Part shown: piece after piece, positions 36,287 through 36,692 of the stretch | Position numbering within the stretch: the first letter of the stretch is position 1 | How the letters are laid out: every line of letters starts with the position of its first letter | DNA from: Desulfobacterales bacterium | GTDB taxonomy: Bacteria; Desulfobacterota; Desulfobacteria; Desulfobacterales; DTYH01 | Length of the DNA stretch: 36,692 bases | NCBI GenBank assembly: GCA_012961955.1 | Contig: DTYH01000162.1 | Coordinates: 1 to 36,692 of the forward strand | Direction: 5' to 3' | The notes under the pieces: model-generated | Told to the model about the DNA's origin: nothing | The model's database searches: none | Seen by the model: only the letters and a program-made list of their open reading frames with translations | Position numbers and translations under genes: made by a program

Positions 36287-36692
36287 ATGTCCATAGGGGA
36301 TTCCTCACTTCCCTCCATCTTTATAACCTCCATGTCTGAGGCTGACATTGACGACGTAATTGAGATTGAAAGAGCCTCGTTTTCAACTCCGTGGACCAGG
36401 ATGGCTTTTAGACAGGAGATGGCCTTAAGAAATTCCCGTTGTATGGTAATTAAAAAGGAGGAGGGAAGAGATCCGCCCCGGCTAATTGCCTATATCTGCC
36501 TTAGATTCGTGGTAGATCAAATTCACATACTGAATCTGGCCGTAGCTCCTAGTTTTCGAGGAATGCGGTTAGGTACAATTCTCCTTGAAGAAAGCTTTGT
36601 TTTAGCAAAAAAACATTCCATCAAGTATTTAACCTTAGAGGTAAGGGCTAACAACAAACGCGCAATCGCTCTTTACAAAAAATGTGGCTTTA
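36287..36692 (+). CDS. rimI: Ribosomal-protein-alanine N-acetyltransferase (GNAT), partial at right edge
   Basis: MSIGDSSLPSIFITSMSEADIDDVIEIERASFSTPWTRMAFRQEMAL...QIHILNLAVAPSFRGMRLGTILLEESFVLAKKHSIKYLTLEVRANNKRAIALYKKCGF; open to the window end. Confidence 0.85.
   Translation, partial: MSIGDSSLPSIFITSMSEADIDDVIEIERASFSTPWTRMAFRQEMALRNSRCMVIKKEEGRDPPRLIAYICLRFVVDQIHILNLAVAPSFRGMRLGTILLEESFVLAKKHSIKYLTLEVRANNKRAIALYKKCGF

Noticed and set aside
1-36692. CRISPR arrays, tRNA or rRNA genes
   Set aside because: No regularly spaced direct repeats and no tRNA/rRNA-like sequence recognised by eye; a tRNAscan-SE and Infernal run would be needed to exclude them formally.

Overview
The window looks like a Gram-negative, deltaproteobacterial/Desulfobacterota-type chromosome segment; the taxonomy is inferred from gene content and order only. 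It has two halves. The right half (about 22.9-36.7 kb) is intact core genome: pyrC, pyrB, lepB, a DUF39/homocysteine-biosynthesis protein and an M23 peptidase on the minus strand, then kdsA-lptC-lptA-lptB-rpoN-hpf-ptsN-rapZ-EIIA(Man)-rimI on the plus strand. A MITE-like 230-bp element sits between hpf and ptsN. The left half (about 0-22.9 kb) is a decaying accessory region rich in large polytopic membrane proteins: GT39/GT-C-like proteins, two tandem YfhO-family proteins, a DUF2723 (TMEM260-like)+TPR protein, a divergent TMTC-like+TPR protein, an ALG5-like GT2 and a SAM methyltransferase. A type IV pilin and an NtrC-family regulator follow. Several genes are visibly broken: a fused GT39/DNA-methylase junction, a chimeric SGNH hydrolase, a GT39 gene with many lesions, and the NtrC regulator with at least three indels. 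The most interesting hypothesis is that the TMEM260-like/ALG5-like/TMTC-like trio beside a Ser/Thr-tailed pilin is a lipid-phosphate-sugar-dependent O-glycosylation locus, with pilin expression under sigma-54 control (candidate -24/-12 site and palindromic UAS) next to a pseudogenised enhancer-binding protein.
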